The notes below the pieces were generated by a model, which did no database searches, was not told the DNA's origin, and saw only the letters and a list, made by a program, of their open reading frames with translations. A program made the position numbers and the translations under genes. 64,000 nt of DNA from an uncultured Planococcus sp. (lineage in GTDB: Bacteria; Bacillota; Bacilli; Bacillales_A; Planococcaceae), in the NCBI GenBank assembly GCA_947493585.1, contig CANLRI010000006.1, forward strand, positions 25,584 through 89,583, written 5' to 3'. Position 1 is the first letter of the stretch; each line of letters begins with the position of its first letter. Shown here one piece after another: positions 35,652-44,456 of this stretch.

Positions 35652-36128
35652 ATGAGCCAAAACAAATTGATGACAGGATTATTAATAGGGGCGGCAGTCG
35701 GCGTACTTGTATCGCTGCTTGACCGAAATACCCGTGAGGATGTTATGGACAAATCAAGAAAAGCGAGCGAAAACGCGAAATACTATGCGAATAATAAAGA
35801 TGAATTGAAATCAGCATTCAAAGAACAAGCAGAGCGCGCGCAAAACTTATATGCACGCATTTCAGAAGATGCTGCTTATGTCGGCGGCAAAGTAGAGCAA
35901 GTGAAAAAGTTGGTTCCTGAAGTGAAAGAAGTGGCAATGGAAGCAAAAGGCGCCGTAATGGAAACAAAAGATGCGGTTATTGAATCCAAAGAGGATGTTG
36001 TATCAGCAGTCAAAGAGGACAACCCGTCACCGAGTTCTTCACTGACGGATGACTCTTCTGCAAACAATTCTTCATCGAGCAATACTTCATCAAGCAACAC
36101 CAACTCTTTGAATCAGAACCGCAACTAA
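35652..36128 (+). CDS. YtxH domain protein (general stress type)
   Basis: The 158-residue protein starts with one membrane span typical of YtxH (KLMTGLLIGAAVGVLVSLLD) followed by a charged helical region with repeated KE/K-A motifs (VKEVAMEAKGAVMETKDAV), likely coiled coil. Residues from about 128 are a low-complexity Ser/Asn tail. Function is unknown; B. subtilis YtxH is a sigma-B general stress protein. AGGAGGAA precedes ATG 35652 and a sigma-B-like promoter lies upstream. The YihY gene follows after 11 bases. Confidence 0.88.
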   Translation: MSQNKLMTGLLIGAAVGVLVSLLDRNTREDVMDKSRKASENAKYYANNKDELKSAFKEQAERAQNLYARISEDAAYVGGKVEQVKKLVPEVKEVAMEAKGAVMETKDAVIESKEDVVSAVKEDNPSPSSSLTDDSSANNSSSSNTSSSNTNSLNQNRN

Positions 36129-36139
36129 AGGTTAGGTTC

Positions 36140-37054
36140 ATGGCAACACACAAAAAAAGCGGCCAGTCCCAAGTGCGCAAACCGAGATATGACGTACTGA
36201 CCGGCCGTGGATTTATAAAAGAACTAGGAATACGGATCAAAGACGTCGATGTGCAGGGACTCGGAGCGCAATTGGCGTTTTTTTTCCTATTATCGATTTT
36301 TCCTTTATTAATTTTTCTTGTTAATTTGCTTCCATATTTGAATTTGCCAAGAGAAGAAGTTTTCCTGTTTATGGAGAATGTTATTCCAGGAGAGGTATAC
36401 GTTTTAATCGAGCAGACTTTAAATGAGATCCTGACCAATCAAAACAGCGGCTTGCTGTCATTCGGTGTACTTGCGACCATTTGGTCAGCAAGCCTCGGGA
36501 TGGATGCGCTAATCAAATCCTTGAATGCTACATATGGAGTCAAGGAGAGCAGGCCATTATTAGTTGCGAGAGGCATGTCGATTTTAATGACCATTCTGCT
36601 GATCATTATGCTAGTAGTAGCGTTGGCGCTGCCAATCTTTGGACGTCAGATCGGCCTGTTCTTCTTCGCATTTCTCGGTCTTGAAGAAGGATTCTTAGAA
36701 TTATGGGGGATGATCCGATTCACCATCCCGGCTTTGATTACATTTATTGTGTGCGCCGTGATCTACTGGCTGGCACCGAACGTCCGGATCAGCTTCTGGA
36801 CAGTGCTCCCAGGAGCAGCTTTTGCGTCGCTCGGCTGGCTATTGCTGTCATTTTTGTTCTCCATCTATATCAACAATTTCGGCAATTTTTCGGCTACTTA
36901 CGGAAGTATCGGCGGGATTATCCTGTTATTGCTGTGGCTTTACCTTTCCGCAATGCTGTTAATCATCGGCGGCCAAATCAATGCCGTCATGCAAGGAAGG
37001 CGGCATTCCAGAAAACGGCTTCATAAAAAAAAGACGGCTCTTCCCGGTAAATGA
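36140..37054 (+). CDS. YihY/BrkB family membrane protein (YfkH-like)
   Basis: The 304-residue protein has six to seven membrane spans. Family blocks include AFFFLLSIFPLLIFLVNLLP, FGVLATIWSASLGMDALIKSLN, YWLAPNVRI and NFSATYGSIGGIILLLLWLY. Although once called RNase BN, these are membrane proteins with unclear transport roles. The N-terminal 20 residues are basic and cytosolic. It is 11 bases behind ytxH and likely under the same stress promoter. Its last codons (KKKTALPGK) form the left arm of the terminator. Confidence 0.9.
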   Translation: MATHKKSGQSQVRKPRYDVLTGRGFIKELGIRIKDVDVQGLGAQLAFFFLLSIFPLLIFLVNLLPYLNLPREEVFLFMENVIPGEVYVLIEQTLNEILTNQNSGLLSFGVLATIWSASLGMDALIKSLNATYGVKESRPLLVARGMSILMTILLIIMLVVALALPIFGRQIGLFFFAFLGLEEGFLELWGMIRFTIPALITFIVCAVIYWLAPNVRISFWTVLPGAAFASLGWLLLSFLFSIYINNFGNFSATYGSIGGIILLLLWLYLSAMLLIIGGQINAVMQGRRHSRKRLHKKKTALPGK

Positions 37055-37075
37055 GGGAGAACTGTCTTTTTTCGT
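37024..37075. terminator. Terminator between the YihY and P-type ATPase genes
   Basis: AAAAAAGACGG...TCTTCCC pairs with GGGAGA...CTGTCTTTTTT; the left arm is coding sequence of the YihY gene. Confidence 0.75.
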
Positions 37076-37081
37076 GGAATT

Positions 37082-38956
37082 TCAGACATTGCGGTTGAGC
37101 ATGCGCAATCCGTTCAAGATGACCAAAATGGTGCTCCCTTCATGGCCGATGACGCCGAGCGGTAAAGAAATCGCTTGGAAGAAATTTGACAAGATGAGCA
37201 GCAGGATGACGGCAACAGAGAAGAAGATGTTCTGTTTGACGATGCGCTGCATTTTCCGTGCCAGCCGGATTGAGTAGGATATGCGGGATAAATCGTTTTT
37301 CATCAAAATAACGTCTGCGGTTTCTAAAGCGATATCGGTTCCTTCACCCATGGCGATGCCGGTTGTCGCTGTCGCAAGAGCAGGTGCGTCGTTAATGCCG
37401 TCTCCGGTCATCGCGACATATTCGTATTTAGCCAATAAGTTTTTCAAGTGCTCCACTTTGTCGCCAGGCAGGCACTCGCCGATGTATTCGTCGACCCCGG
37501 TTTCTTCCGCGATGGCTTTTGCGGTTTTGCGGTTGTCACCGGTTAACATGATGCAATAAATGCCGCGGTCCTGCAGCTCGGCGATGGTAAATTTGGTAAT
37601 GTCGCGGACGGTGTCTTTGAGCGCCATAGCAGCGAGAATCCCCTGGCCATCCCTCACGAAAGTGACGGTTTTTCCTTGGTTTGCAAGCTTTTCAAGAATT
37701 CCGCTTTCAAAAGCATAAGCTTCTTGCTCGCCGACAAAGCCAGGTTTGCCGATTAGGATTTCAGCGCCGTTAAACTGTGTTTTCAACCCATTACCGGGCA
37801 CATCCACGACTTGCAGATTGCGCATCGGTTCGAATCCTTGTTGGATGACATAATCGGTCATTGCTTTTGCGAGAGGGTGATTGGATTGGGATTCGATTCC
37901 TGCGACCAGCGCCATCACCTGTTCACGATCTGCACCTTGGCGGATGATAAAATCAGTCACTTCGGGTTTGCCTCGGGTCAATGTGCCGGTTTTATCAAAT
38001 GCGATGGCTTTAATGACGCTTAAATTCTCCAAATGCGCTCCGCCTTTAAAAATGACGCCGCTCTTGGCACCGTTGGAAATGGCGGCAAGTGTAGCAGGCA
38101 TGATGGAAGCAACCAAAGCACAAGGCGATGCCACTACGAGCAGCACCATCGCCCGGTAAAAGGTTTCATTCCAGCTCCAACCCACCAAGAAATGGGGGAG
38201 GAACAGCATGAGCACAAAGACAATCAAGACAATTTTGACATAGCGGCCTTCAAAACGTTCAATAAATTGTTGGGAAGGGGACTTCTCGCTCTCAGCGGAT
38301 TGTACGAGCTCGATGATTTTTTGGAACATTGTTTCAGAGCTCGGCTTGGTCATGACCATGGTGATCGACCCGGACAAATTGACGGTGCCCGCAAATAAAT
38401 TATCGTGTTGGTATTTGGACACCGGAATCGCTTCGCCGCTGATGGCGGATTCGTCGACAGCGGTTTGTCCGGAATGGACTTCACCGTCGACGGGAATGCG
38501 CTCACCAGGCCGGACGGCGACCAGGTCTCCGGTGTTCAATTCACCGACTGGCACGCGCACCGTCTCGCCGGATTCTTTCAATAGCCAAGCTTCATCCGGC
38601 TGCATCTCCATAAGCGCCGACAATTCTTTGCGGCTTTTGTTCATCGTGTATGTTTCAAGTGCGCCGCTTAACGCGAAGATGAAGATCAAAATGGCGCCTT
38701 CTGTCCAATAGCCGATGACGGAGGCGCCGACTGCTGCCAGAATCATCAGGAATTCGACATTCAATTCCTTGTCTTCAATGGTCTTCTTGATGCCGTATTT
38801 TGCCTTGGCATAGCCGCCGATTACGAATGCCAGCAAATAGATAACGACGGAAGGAAGAGCAATATCCTGTAGTTCTAGGATATAAGCGATGATGATCAGG
38901 ATGCCTGATAACACCGCAGCGATCAATTCGATATGAGGCCGAACTTTCTTCCACAT
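37082..38956 (-). CDS. Heavy-metal P1B-type ATPase (ZosA/CadA-like)
   Basis: The 624-residue protein has the P1B order: membrane pair, TGDLVAVRPGERIPVDG actuator, DESAISGE (TGE-equivalent), the metal-site helix ASPCALVASIMPATLAA (SPC motif), DKTGTLTRG phosphorylation site, HPLAKAM (HP locus) and GDGINDAPAL. There is no N-terminal metal-binding domain, as in B. subtilis ZosA, a zinc importer induced by peroxide. Zinc/cadmium/cobalt specificity cannot be fixed from sequence. ATG 38956 has GGAGGA six bases upstream; GTG 38962 is closer. Converges with the YihY gene. Confidence 0.93.
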   Translation of the reverse strand: MWKKVRPHIELIAAVLSGILIIIAYILELQDIALPSVVIYLLAFVIGGYAKAKYGIKKTIEDKELNVEFLMILAAVGASVIGYWTEGAILIFIFALSGALETYTMNKSRKELSALMEMQPDEAWLLKESGETVRVPVGELNTGDLVAVRPGERIPVDGEVHSGQTAVDESAISGEAIPVSKYQHDNLFAGTVNLSGSITMVMTKPSSETMFQKIIELVQSAESEKSPSQQFIERFEGRYVKIVLIVFVLMLFLPHFLVGWSWNETFYRAMVLLVVASPCALVASIMPATLAAISNGAKSGVIFKGGAHLENLSVIKAIAFDKTGTLTRGKPEVTDFIIRQGADREQVMALVAGIESQSNHPLAKAMTDYVIQQGFEPMRNLQVVDVPGNGLKTQFNGAEILIGKPGFVGEQEAYAFESGILEKLANQGKTVTFVRDGQGILAAMALKDTVRDITKFTIAELQDRGIYCIMLTGDNRKTAKAIAEETGVDEYIGECLPGDKVEHLKNLLAKYEYVAMTGDGINDAPALATATTGIAMGEGTDIALETADVILMKNDLSRISYSIRLARKMQRIVKQNIFFSVAVILLLILSNFFQAISLPLGVIGHEGSTILVILNGLRMLNRNV

Positions 38957-39060
38957 AGCCACTCCTCCATCAAATAGTCAGATATCGGTAATTACTGTCA
39001 GTTTACCATATGGTATCGAAATTTGATGCCCGATTTTGCTTACTCTGCATCCTTTCGTGA

Positions 39061-39101
39061 ATAAAAAAGCCCTGGCGCTTTAAATTAAAGCGTCAGGGCT
39101 T
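39061..39101 (-). terminator. Terminator of the SE1561 gene
   Basis: AAGCCCTG-CGCTTTAA pairs with TTAAAGCG-CAGGGCTT; T run on the minus strand. Confidence 0.88.
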
Positions 39102-39106
39102 GGGGA

Positions 39107-39304
39107 TTATTCATTGTCAGTAGACGGCCGGTTTTTGAATTGCTGCATTTTGCTATCCAGATCGTCGACCATCGCAATCAGCCGGTCGATATCTTCCAGT
39201 TCTGTGCTTTCCGGTTCGATGGCATCTAACACATCGAGGAACATGCTGAGCCTTTGTTTCATGTAAGTTACTTGCTGTTCCTTATCAGTAATGGATTTTC
39301 CCAT
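39107..39304 (-). CDS. SE1561 family protein
   Basis: The 65-residue acidic helical protein (ITDKEQQVTYMKQRLSMFLD, then VLDAIEPESTELEDIDRLI) matches the SE1561 family of short Firmicute proteins without known function. ATG 39304 (MGKSITDKE) is preceded by GAGGTGG; the frame extends three codons upstream to GTG 39313, which overlaps that site. It has its own promoter (39358-39330) and terminator (39061-39101), so it is a single-gene unit. Confidence 0.85.
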   Translation of the reverse strand: MGKSITDKEQQVTYMKQRLSMFLDVLDAIEPESTELEDIDRLIAMVDDLDSKMQQFKNRPSTDNE

Positions 39305-39329
39305 TGATTCCACCTCATTTCCACTGTAT

Positions 39330-39358
39330 ATAGTAGCTGATAACTAGAGGAATATCAA
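39330..39358 (-). promoter_or_regulatory. Sigma-A promoter of the SE1561 gene
   Basis: On the minus strand TTGATA (39358-39353), 17 bases, TACTAT (39335-39330). Confidence 0.7.
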
Positions 39359-39404
39359 TAGTATAGAAAAATGCACAAAAAGTGATTTTTTTATTAATTG
39401 AATA

Positions 39405-39433
39405 TTTACACTATTCGATTAATGTGGTATAGT
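39405..39433 (+). promoter_or_regulatory. Strong sigma-A-like promoter with no obvious gene
   Basis: TTTACA (39405-39410), exactly 17 bases, TATAGT (39428-39433), in an AT-rich setting. No + strand gene begins before 40086. Confidence 0.7.
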
Positions 39434-39439
39434 AGCATC

Positions 39440-39620
39440 AATCCTTTACGAGGGGAGGACAAAACGGATCACCGAACCACAAAAGAACGTGATAGGAAAG
39501 AGGAGGCGATTCGAGCATTTAGGTGGCTTCACCGACAGTGCGATTATGGAAACGAACTGTGAATATAAAACATAAAGGCTCAGCCCGCAATCTGCCATGC
39601 AGAAACGGACTGAGCCTTTA
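39440..39620 (+). ncRNA. Candidate orphan transcript (~180 nt), possibly a small RNA
   Basis: Transcription from the promoter at 39405-39433 would start near 39440 and reach the hairpin at 39572-39613. No convincing ORF lies inside: AGGAGG at 39501 is followed only by an ATT-TAG or a GTG frame (39523) that runs through the hairpin. Small stems are visible, for example GGTG-GCTT-CACC near 39521 and ATCAC...GTGAT near 39470-39490. I could not match it to a riboswitch or T-box. The remaining AT-rich bases 39359-39404 hold nothing else. Confidence 0.4.
39572..39620. terminator. Terminator of the OsmC gene, possibly bidirectional
   Basis: AAAGGCTCAG pairs with CTGAGCCTTT around a long loop. The T-rich tail is better on the minus strand (OsmC gene), but the stem could also end the orphan + transcript. 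Confidence 0.7.
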
Positions 39621-39625
39621 TGCGT

Positions 39626-40006
39626 TTACACCAATTCGTATGTCTCGACAATTTCGATGGTTTCTTCTACAGAGCGCACCATCGAGCAGTTTTTGCGTGT
39701 CAGTTCCATCACGCGCGGCATTTTCGCTTCATTGATATCACCTTTGATGCGAAAATGCAGATGGACTTTTGAAACGCGGTCCGCTTCTTCGGCGATGCGG
39801 ACGATTTCCTTTACTTCCACTTCGATGTCTTCTGCAGGCATCCGTTGTTTGTCCAGTACTTTGCGGATAATGCCTGCGCTGCAGATAGCCAGTGAAGAAA
39901 CCAGTAATTGATAAGGGCGGAATCCGTATTCTTCATTGGTTGATACGTGAAGCTCGCCAAAAGGCAAATGCCCGGTAAATCCGTGTTCATTCATGGAAAA
40001 TTTCAT
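39626..40006 (-). CDS. OsmC/Ohr-family protein
   Basis: The 126-residue protein has the OsmC fold with the family cysteine regions: LLVSSLAICSAGIIRKVLDK (Cys 1) and MELTRKNCSMVRSVEETIEI (Cys 2), plus ADRVSKVHLHFRI. OsmC and Ohr reduce organic peroxides using these thiols; this short form resembles B. subtilis YhfA-like members without proven activity. ATG 40006 follows GGAGGAG; the open frame continues to 40279, inside the divergent MFS gene, and is rejected. The terminator lies just behind the stop. Confidence 0.88.
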   Translation of the reverse strand: MKFSMNEHGFTGHLPFGELHVSTNEEYGFRPYQLLVSSLAICSAGIIRKVLDKQRMPAEDIEVEVKEIVRIAEEADRVSKVHLHFRIKGDINEAKMPRVMELTRKNCSMVRSVEETIEIVETYELV

Positions 40007-40085
40007 CTTGTATCTCCTCCTTATGTTAAAATTGTAGCGGAAACTTCCCAAAATAGAAAAGAACGTGCTCGTTCTAGGAGGCATT

Positions 40086-41258
40086 ATGAAATATTTCTTA
40101 TCAAGCGAACGCGCCCGCTTTTGGATATTGGTCGCCATTGTATCAATATCAGGATTCTCACAAGGCATGCTATTGCCGCTCATCGCCGTCATATTTGAAC
40201 AAGACGGCGTATCGTCTGCACTGAACGGCCTCAGTGCAACAGGCTTATACATAGGCATTATCGCTGTCGCTCCGTTCATGGAGCCTCAGCTGAGAAAGTT
40301 CGGTTTTAAACCGCTGATTCTCGTCGGTGGGGCAATGGTGATTCTCGCACTGTTTGCGTTTCCCTTATGGAAAAGCGTATTGTTTTGGTTTGTTTTGCGC
40401 ATTTTGATCGGTATAGGGGACCAAGCGCTGCATTTTTCGACGCAAACCTGGATCACCAGCACTTCGCCTCACCATAAGCTCGGCCGCAATATCGCGATCT
40501 ACGGCATGTCGTTCAGTGTCGGTTTCGGTGCAGGTCCGCTATTCGTGCCGCTCGTCGAAGTGTTCGAAGCATTGCCGTTCATCATCTCCGGCATTCTCTG
40601 TTTGATTGCCTGGTCATTGGTGTTTTTCCTGCGTAATGATTTTCCGGAGCATTCCGCCAGTTCCATGGGGGCCAAAGGGACATTGCAGCGCTTTCGGACA
40701 GCTCTCGTCATCGGCTGGGTTGCCTTTTTGCCTCCGCTCGGCTATGGTTTTTTGGAAGCCTCGCTCAGCGCAATTTATCCAGTCTATGCTTTGCGCCAAT
40801 CTTTCGACATCAGCATGGTCTCCTATATTCTGGCTGCTTTTTCTGTGGGTGCAATCGCCACGCAATTGCCGCTTGGTGAACTCAGTGACCGCATCGGCCG
40901 GAAAAAGGTATTGATGATTGCGTTAAGTGGCGGGGGGATGTCATTTTTGGTAGCGACGTTCTTCGAATCGAATGCTTGGCTCACGCTTGCCTTATTCGTG
41001 GTGGCCGGCATGTTTGTCGGCTCGACATTCTCTCTTGGCATTTCCTATATGACCGATTTGATGCCGAGAGAATTGCTGCCGACGGGAAATTTATTGTGCG
41101 GCGTGGCATTTAGCGTCGGCAGTTTGATCGGCCCGGCGGCAGGGGGCTTGTTCCTAGAAGTCACGGAACAGCTGAGTTTCCTGCTGTTGATCACCGGGAT
41201 CCTACTGACCTTATTCACCATCATCGCTTTCAAAGGGCCGCGCAGACATGCGGCCTGA
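40086..41258 (+). CDS. MFS transporter (YfkF-like)
   Basis: The 390-residue protein has about 12 membrane spans in the MFS pattern: LPLIAVIFEQDGVSSALNGL, the domain-2 loop GELSDRIGRKKVLM (motif A) and SFSVGFGAGPLFVPLV (motif C). It resembles B. subtilis YfkF, a predicted drug or sugar exporter without a proven substrate. ATG 40086 follows AGGAGG; the frame opens earlier at 40065 but inside the ribosome site. It is divergent from the OsmC gene with a 79-base gap that must hold both promoters. Confidence 0.9.
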   Translation: MKYFLSSERARFWILVAIVSISGFSQGMLLPLIAVIFEQDGVSSALNGLSATGLYIGIIAVAPFMEPQLRKFGFKPLILVGGAMVILALFAFPLWKSVLFWFVLRILIGIGDQALHFSTQTWITSTSPHHKLGRNIAIYGMSFSVGFGAGPLFVPLVEVFEALPFIISGILCLIAWSLVFFLRNDFPEHSASSMGAKGTLQRFRTALVIGWVAFLPPLGYGFLEASLSAIYPVYALRQSFDISMVSYILAAFSVGAIATQLPLGELSDRIGRKKVLMIALSGGGMSFLVATFFESNAWLTLALFVVAGMFVGSTFSLGISYMTDLMPRELLPTGNLLCGVAFSVGSLIGPAAGGLFLEVTEQLSFLLLITGILLTLFTIIAFKGPRRHAA

Positions 41259-41284
41259 ATGCTGAAATTAATATTGTGCTGTCC

Positions 41285-41318
41285 AAGTTTAGGCGCAGGC
41301 GCTGCCTAAACTTTTTTA
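41285..41318 (+). terminator. Terminator of the MFS gene
   Basis: AAGTTTAGGC pairs with GCCTAAACTT around nine bases, then TTTTT. Confidence 0.9.
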
Positions 41319-41323
41319 GTTCC

Positions 41324-41370
41324 ACAAAAAAAGCCACAGGCCCCGTATTCAACGGTTTGGCCTGTGGCTT
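41324..41370 (-). terminator. Terminator of the flavodoxin gene
   Basis: AAGCCACAGGCC pairs with GGCCTGTGGCTT around a 16-nt loop; T run on the minus strand. Confidence 0.88.
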
Positions 41371-41373
41371 GAA

Positions 41374-41925
41374 TTATGTCAGCGTTTTGGGATCTTGATC
41401 TGGGTGCATTGCCATTTCAATGAAGAACCTGATTTCTTGATCGAATTGGCTGAAATGCTCACGCTTGAGCGGGAATTTATTGGTGTACTTAATTTTATTG
41501 CGTTGTTCTTCAGGAAGCAAGTCGTTGATCCATAATTCGGCTAATGCCGATGGTTCGCGAGAAGTGAGCGCCAGCAGTTCTGCGCCGATCTTTTCCCGCT
41601 GGCCAGTCGCGCCGCTGCAAATGGTGATAAACGAATAATCGCTTAAATCATCTTTCGAGTTTTTGATAAAGCTCCGCATCGGCGCAGCAATTTTCCCAGC
41701 CCATATCGGTGCCAGCAAAATCACGGGGCCATAGTTGCTCAGGTCAACATCCATCGGTGCTAATCGGGAGTCGCGCTTGATGAGGAAATCCAACAAGATC
41801 GCTATATCCTTCCGTTTCTTTTTCTCTTTGATTTCGCGCAATTCGCATCCAATCCGGCTCTGCAGTTCTATTGCTAGCTTTTGATTGTTCCCGGAATGGG
41901 AGTAAAAAATGATTAACGGCTTCAT
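41374..41925 (-). CDS. Flavodoxin-like protein
   Basis: The 183-residue protein begins KPLIIFYSHSGNNQKLA, the FMN phosphate loop of flavodoxins, followed by VILLAPIWAGKIAAPMRSFI (second FMN loop) and DYSFITICSGATGQREK. It probably binds FMN and passes electrons, but a donor or acceptor cannot be named. ATG 41925 has AGGAGGAA seven bases upstream; the longer frame to 42030 is not supported. It lies behind the second RlmD gene on the same strand (126-base gap). Confidence 0.87.
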   Translation of the reverse strand: MKPLIIFYSHSGNNQKLAIELQSRIGCELREIKEKKKRKDIAILLDFLIKRDSRLAPMDVDLSNYGPVILLAPIWAGKIAAPMRSFIKNSKDDLSDYSFITICSGATGQREKIGAELLALTSREPSALAELWINDLLPEEQRNKIKYTNKFPLKREHFSQFDQEIRFFIEMAMHPDQDPKTLT

Positions 41926-42051
41926 GGCAATTCCTCCTGGAAAGCTAATTTCACCTGGGCACTGGCAGTGGTTAAAGGGCCGGCTGAAAATCAAATGCGA
42001 GGGCTGAAATTTGGCATGCGTGAAGCGCAAATCAAAGAGCTGAAAACCTTT

Positions 42052-43416
42052 TTATTTCAAGGTCAATAAACACACCGCTTCAACTTGTGAAGTCTGCGGG
42101 AACATATCAATCGGTTGGATGTATTCGACGCGGTAAATCTTCGTCAACTGCTGCAAGTCTTTCGCAAGTGTCGAAGGGTTGCATGACGTATAGACAAAAC
42201 GTTTCGGTTTTACTTTCAAGATGGTTTTCAATAGCGAATCCGCAAGTCCGGTGCGTGGCGGGTCGACTGTCAATACATCCGGCACGTAACCTTCCTTGCG
42301 CCAGGTGTCGAGCCATTTTTCCGCTGTGCCCGTTACATAAGTCGCTTGATGGCCTTGTTTTTTTGCATTGGCTTTTGCATCGGCAATGCTTTCCGGGATG
42401 GTATCCATGCCGCGGATTTCACGGGCCGAATCCGCGAGCCACAAGCCGATTGTGCCGACGCCGCAATACGCATCGACGACGGATTCCTTGCCGGTCAGTT
42501 TCGCTGCACGCTTGATTTCGTTGTAGAGTTTGACGGTCTGTTCCGGATTTAATTGGAAAAATGCACGGGCAGACAAGTCGAACGATAATTCGCCGAGTTC
42601 TTCGTGGATAGTCGGCTTGCCGAACAGCGTACGGGTCGTTTCGCCGAATACAAGTGAGGTTTTCTCAGCGTTGACGTTTTGGACGATAGACACCAAGTTC
42701 GGGTCGATTGCGCTCAATCGTTCGACCAGCACTTTCTCTTTCGGGATGTCCTTGCGTGTCGTAATCAGCACAAGCTGGATTTCACCGGTTTTGACTGCTG
42801 TACGCACAGCAATCGTCCGGACGAGCCCTTTCATCGATTTGCCGTCGTAGATGGATAAGTTCAATTCTTCGATGATGCGCTTCGCGGCATTGGTGATTTT
42901 CACGGTGTCCGGATGCTGAACGAGGCATTGTTCGATATCGAGCAGCTGCTGGGAACCTTCCGCAAACAAGCCGGCCATCACTTTGCCGTCTTTCTTGCGT
43001 GTTTGGAACTGGCTCTTATTGCGATAATGCCATGGGTCATCCATGCCGATCGTCTCGCGTACTTGGATGTCCGTCCCGCGCAGATAACGGTCAAGCGATT
43101 GCAGCACCAAGTCGCGCTTTTCAATGAGCTGTTGGCTATAGCTTAAATGCTGCAATTGACATCCGCCGCATGTTTCGAAAATCGGGCACGGCGGTGTCTG
43201 GCGGTGGGGGGAAGCTTTACGTATTTTCAGTATCCGCGCTTGTGCGAAATTGTGTTTCACAATGGTCACTTGCGCAGTGACTTCTTCACCTGGCAATGCG
43301 CCGGGAACAAAGACGACATTGCGCTTGAAAAAGCCGACGCCTTCTCCGTTGATGCCGAGCTTTTTAATGGTTAAGGGAAATTTCTGTCCCATTTCAATGA
43401 TTGGTTTTTCAGTCAT
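42052..43416 (-). CDS. 23S rRNA (uracil-5-)-methyltransferase RlmD-like, copy 2
   Basis: The 454-residue protein has the TRAM domain ([18 protein letters not shown]), iron-sulfur cysteines ([10 protein letters not shown] and a later EQCLVQ), SAM motif [23 protein letters not shown] and [13 protein letters not shown] with the catalytic Cys. It has the same architecture and size as the copy at 7735-9096 and is probably the YfjO-type paralogue, whose rRNA target I do not know. ATG 43416 is preferred over GTG 43425 because AAGGAC sits immediately before the GTG. Confidence 0.9.
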   Translation of the reverse strand: MTEKPIIEMGQKFPLTIKKLGINGEGVGFFKRNVVFVPGALPGEEVTAQVTIVKHNFAQARILKIRKASPHRQTPPCPIFETCGGCQLQHLSYSQQLIEKRDLVLQSLDRYLRGTDIQVRETIGMDDPWHYRNKSQFQTRKKDGKVMAGLFAEGSQQLLDIEQCLVQHPDTVKITNAAKRIIEELNLSIYDGKSMKGLVRTIAVRTAVKTGEIQLVLITTRKDIPKEKVLVERLSAIDPNLVSIVQNVNAEKTSLVFGETTRTLFGKPTIHEELGELSFDLSARAFFQLNPEQTVKLYNEIKRAAKLTGKESVVDAYCGVGTIGLWLADSAREIRGMDTIPESIADAKANAKKQGHQATYVTGTAEKWLDTWRKEGYVPDVLTVDPPRTGLADSLLKTILKVKPKRFVYTSCNPSTLAKDLQQLTKIYRVEYIQPIDMFPQTSQVEAVCLLTLK

Positions 43417-43457
43417 GCAGGTCACGTCCTTCAGTTGGTCATCCCTTCATTATACGC

Positions 43458-44357
43458 TTATTTGTATATGTCAGCCAGTGCTTCCGGCAAATTCGGGAAC
43501 TCGAACTTAAATCCATGGTCGAGAAGAACGGCCGGCAACGCCCGCTGGCCTTCCAATACCAGCCTGCTTTTATCGCCGAGCACTGCTTTCAATGCAAATG
43601 AAGGGGCAGGGATCCAATGCGGTCTGCCGAGCGCACGCCCGATTTCCTTGCCGAAGGCTTTCATGCGCTGTGGGTTCGGTGCCGTCACATTGAACGCACC
43701 TGAGAGTTCTTTTTGTTCGATGGCGAAAAGGACCGCGCGCGCCGCATCGCGAACGTGGATCCAGGAAAGCCATTGTCTGCCGGTACCGACTGTGCCGCCG
43801 GCGAATAGTTTATACGGCAGCGCCATTAAAGGGAGTGCGCCTTGCTCTTTTCCGAGCAGGATGCCGAAGCGTCCATAAGCAGCACGGACGCCGTCAAGTT
43901 GTACTTGTTCGGCCAAGCTTTCCCAAGCGAGCACCGTTTCGGCAAGGAAATCATGGCCGTATTCGCGGTCAGCTTCCGTATAGGTTTTGTGTTCAGAAGC
44001 CGGATAGATTCCAATCGCACTTGCATTGACGAGCACTTCCGGTTTTTTTTCAAGCACCGAGATAATGCGCAGCACTTCTTTTGTCGCCGATACACGGCTG
44101 TCGTAGATTTTCTTTTTTTGTTTATCTGTCCAAAGACCGTCGTTGATCGAAGTACCAGCCAAGTTGACAAGCGCATCAATGCCTTCAAGCTGCGCTTCCG
44201 GGCGCGCTCCTTCAGAAAGCCAGCGGACATACGTGATGCCTCGTTCTTTCGGTTTATCTGAACGTGTTAAAATAAACACCTCATGGCCTTTTTCCACCAG
44301 CAGTTCCGTCAGGACAGAACCGAGAAACCCGGTGCCGCCAGTTATCGCTATTTTCAT
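43458..44357 (-). CDS. TIGR01777-family NAD-dependent epimerase/dehydratase (YfhF-like)
   Basis: The 299-residue protein has an extended-SDR N-terminus (KIAITGGTGFLGSVL, a TGxxGxxG motif) and the TIGR01777 blocks ALVNLAGTSINDGLW, LVNASAIGIYP and RFGILLGKEQGALPLM, with the C-terminal GQRALPAVLLDHGF. The substrate is unknown. ATG 44357 has GGAGG eight bases upstream; ATG 44363 is too close and the frame to 44660 is unsupported. In B. subtilis yfhF also lies beside and divergent from recX. Confidence 0.92.
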   Translation of the reverse strand: MKIAITGGTGFLGSVLTELLVEKGHEVFILTRSDKPKERGITYVRWLSEGARPEAQLEGIDALVNLAGTSINDGLWTDKQKKKIYDSRVSATKEVLRIISVLEKKPEVLVNASAIGIYPASEHKTYTEADREYGHDFLAETVLAWESLAEQVQLDGVRAAYGRFGILLGKEQGALPLMALPYKLFAGGTVGTGRQWLSWIHVRDAARAVLFAIEQKELSGAFNVTAPNPQRMKAFGKEIGRALGRPHWIPAPSFALKAVLGDKSRLVLEGQRALPAVLLDHGFKFEFPNLPEALADIYK

Positions 44358-44456
44358 TTCCATCGCCTCCATTTCTATCCCATACCCAATTCGAGCGAAG
44401 CATATGCCAAGAGAGCGTGCAAAGTGTATAATGGTAGGAGAAGCGAGGGGAAATTG

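Noticed and set aside
39440..39620. T-box or known riboswitch in the orphan transcript
   Set aside because: No GGTGG-ACCGCG T-box element or conserved core of TPP, lysine, SAM, c-di-GMP or guanidine classes is present, and no gene follows.
39523..39735. GTG frame after AGGAGG (39501)
   Set aside because: It crosses the terminator stem and continues into the antisense of the OsmC gene; the spacing to AGGAGG is too long.
39626..40279. 217-residue version of the OsmC protein
   Set aside because: The extra N-terminus lies inside the divergent MFS gene; ATG 40006 has the ribosome site.
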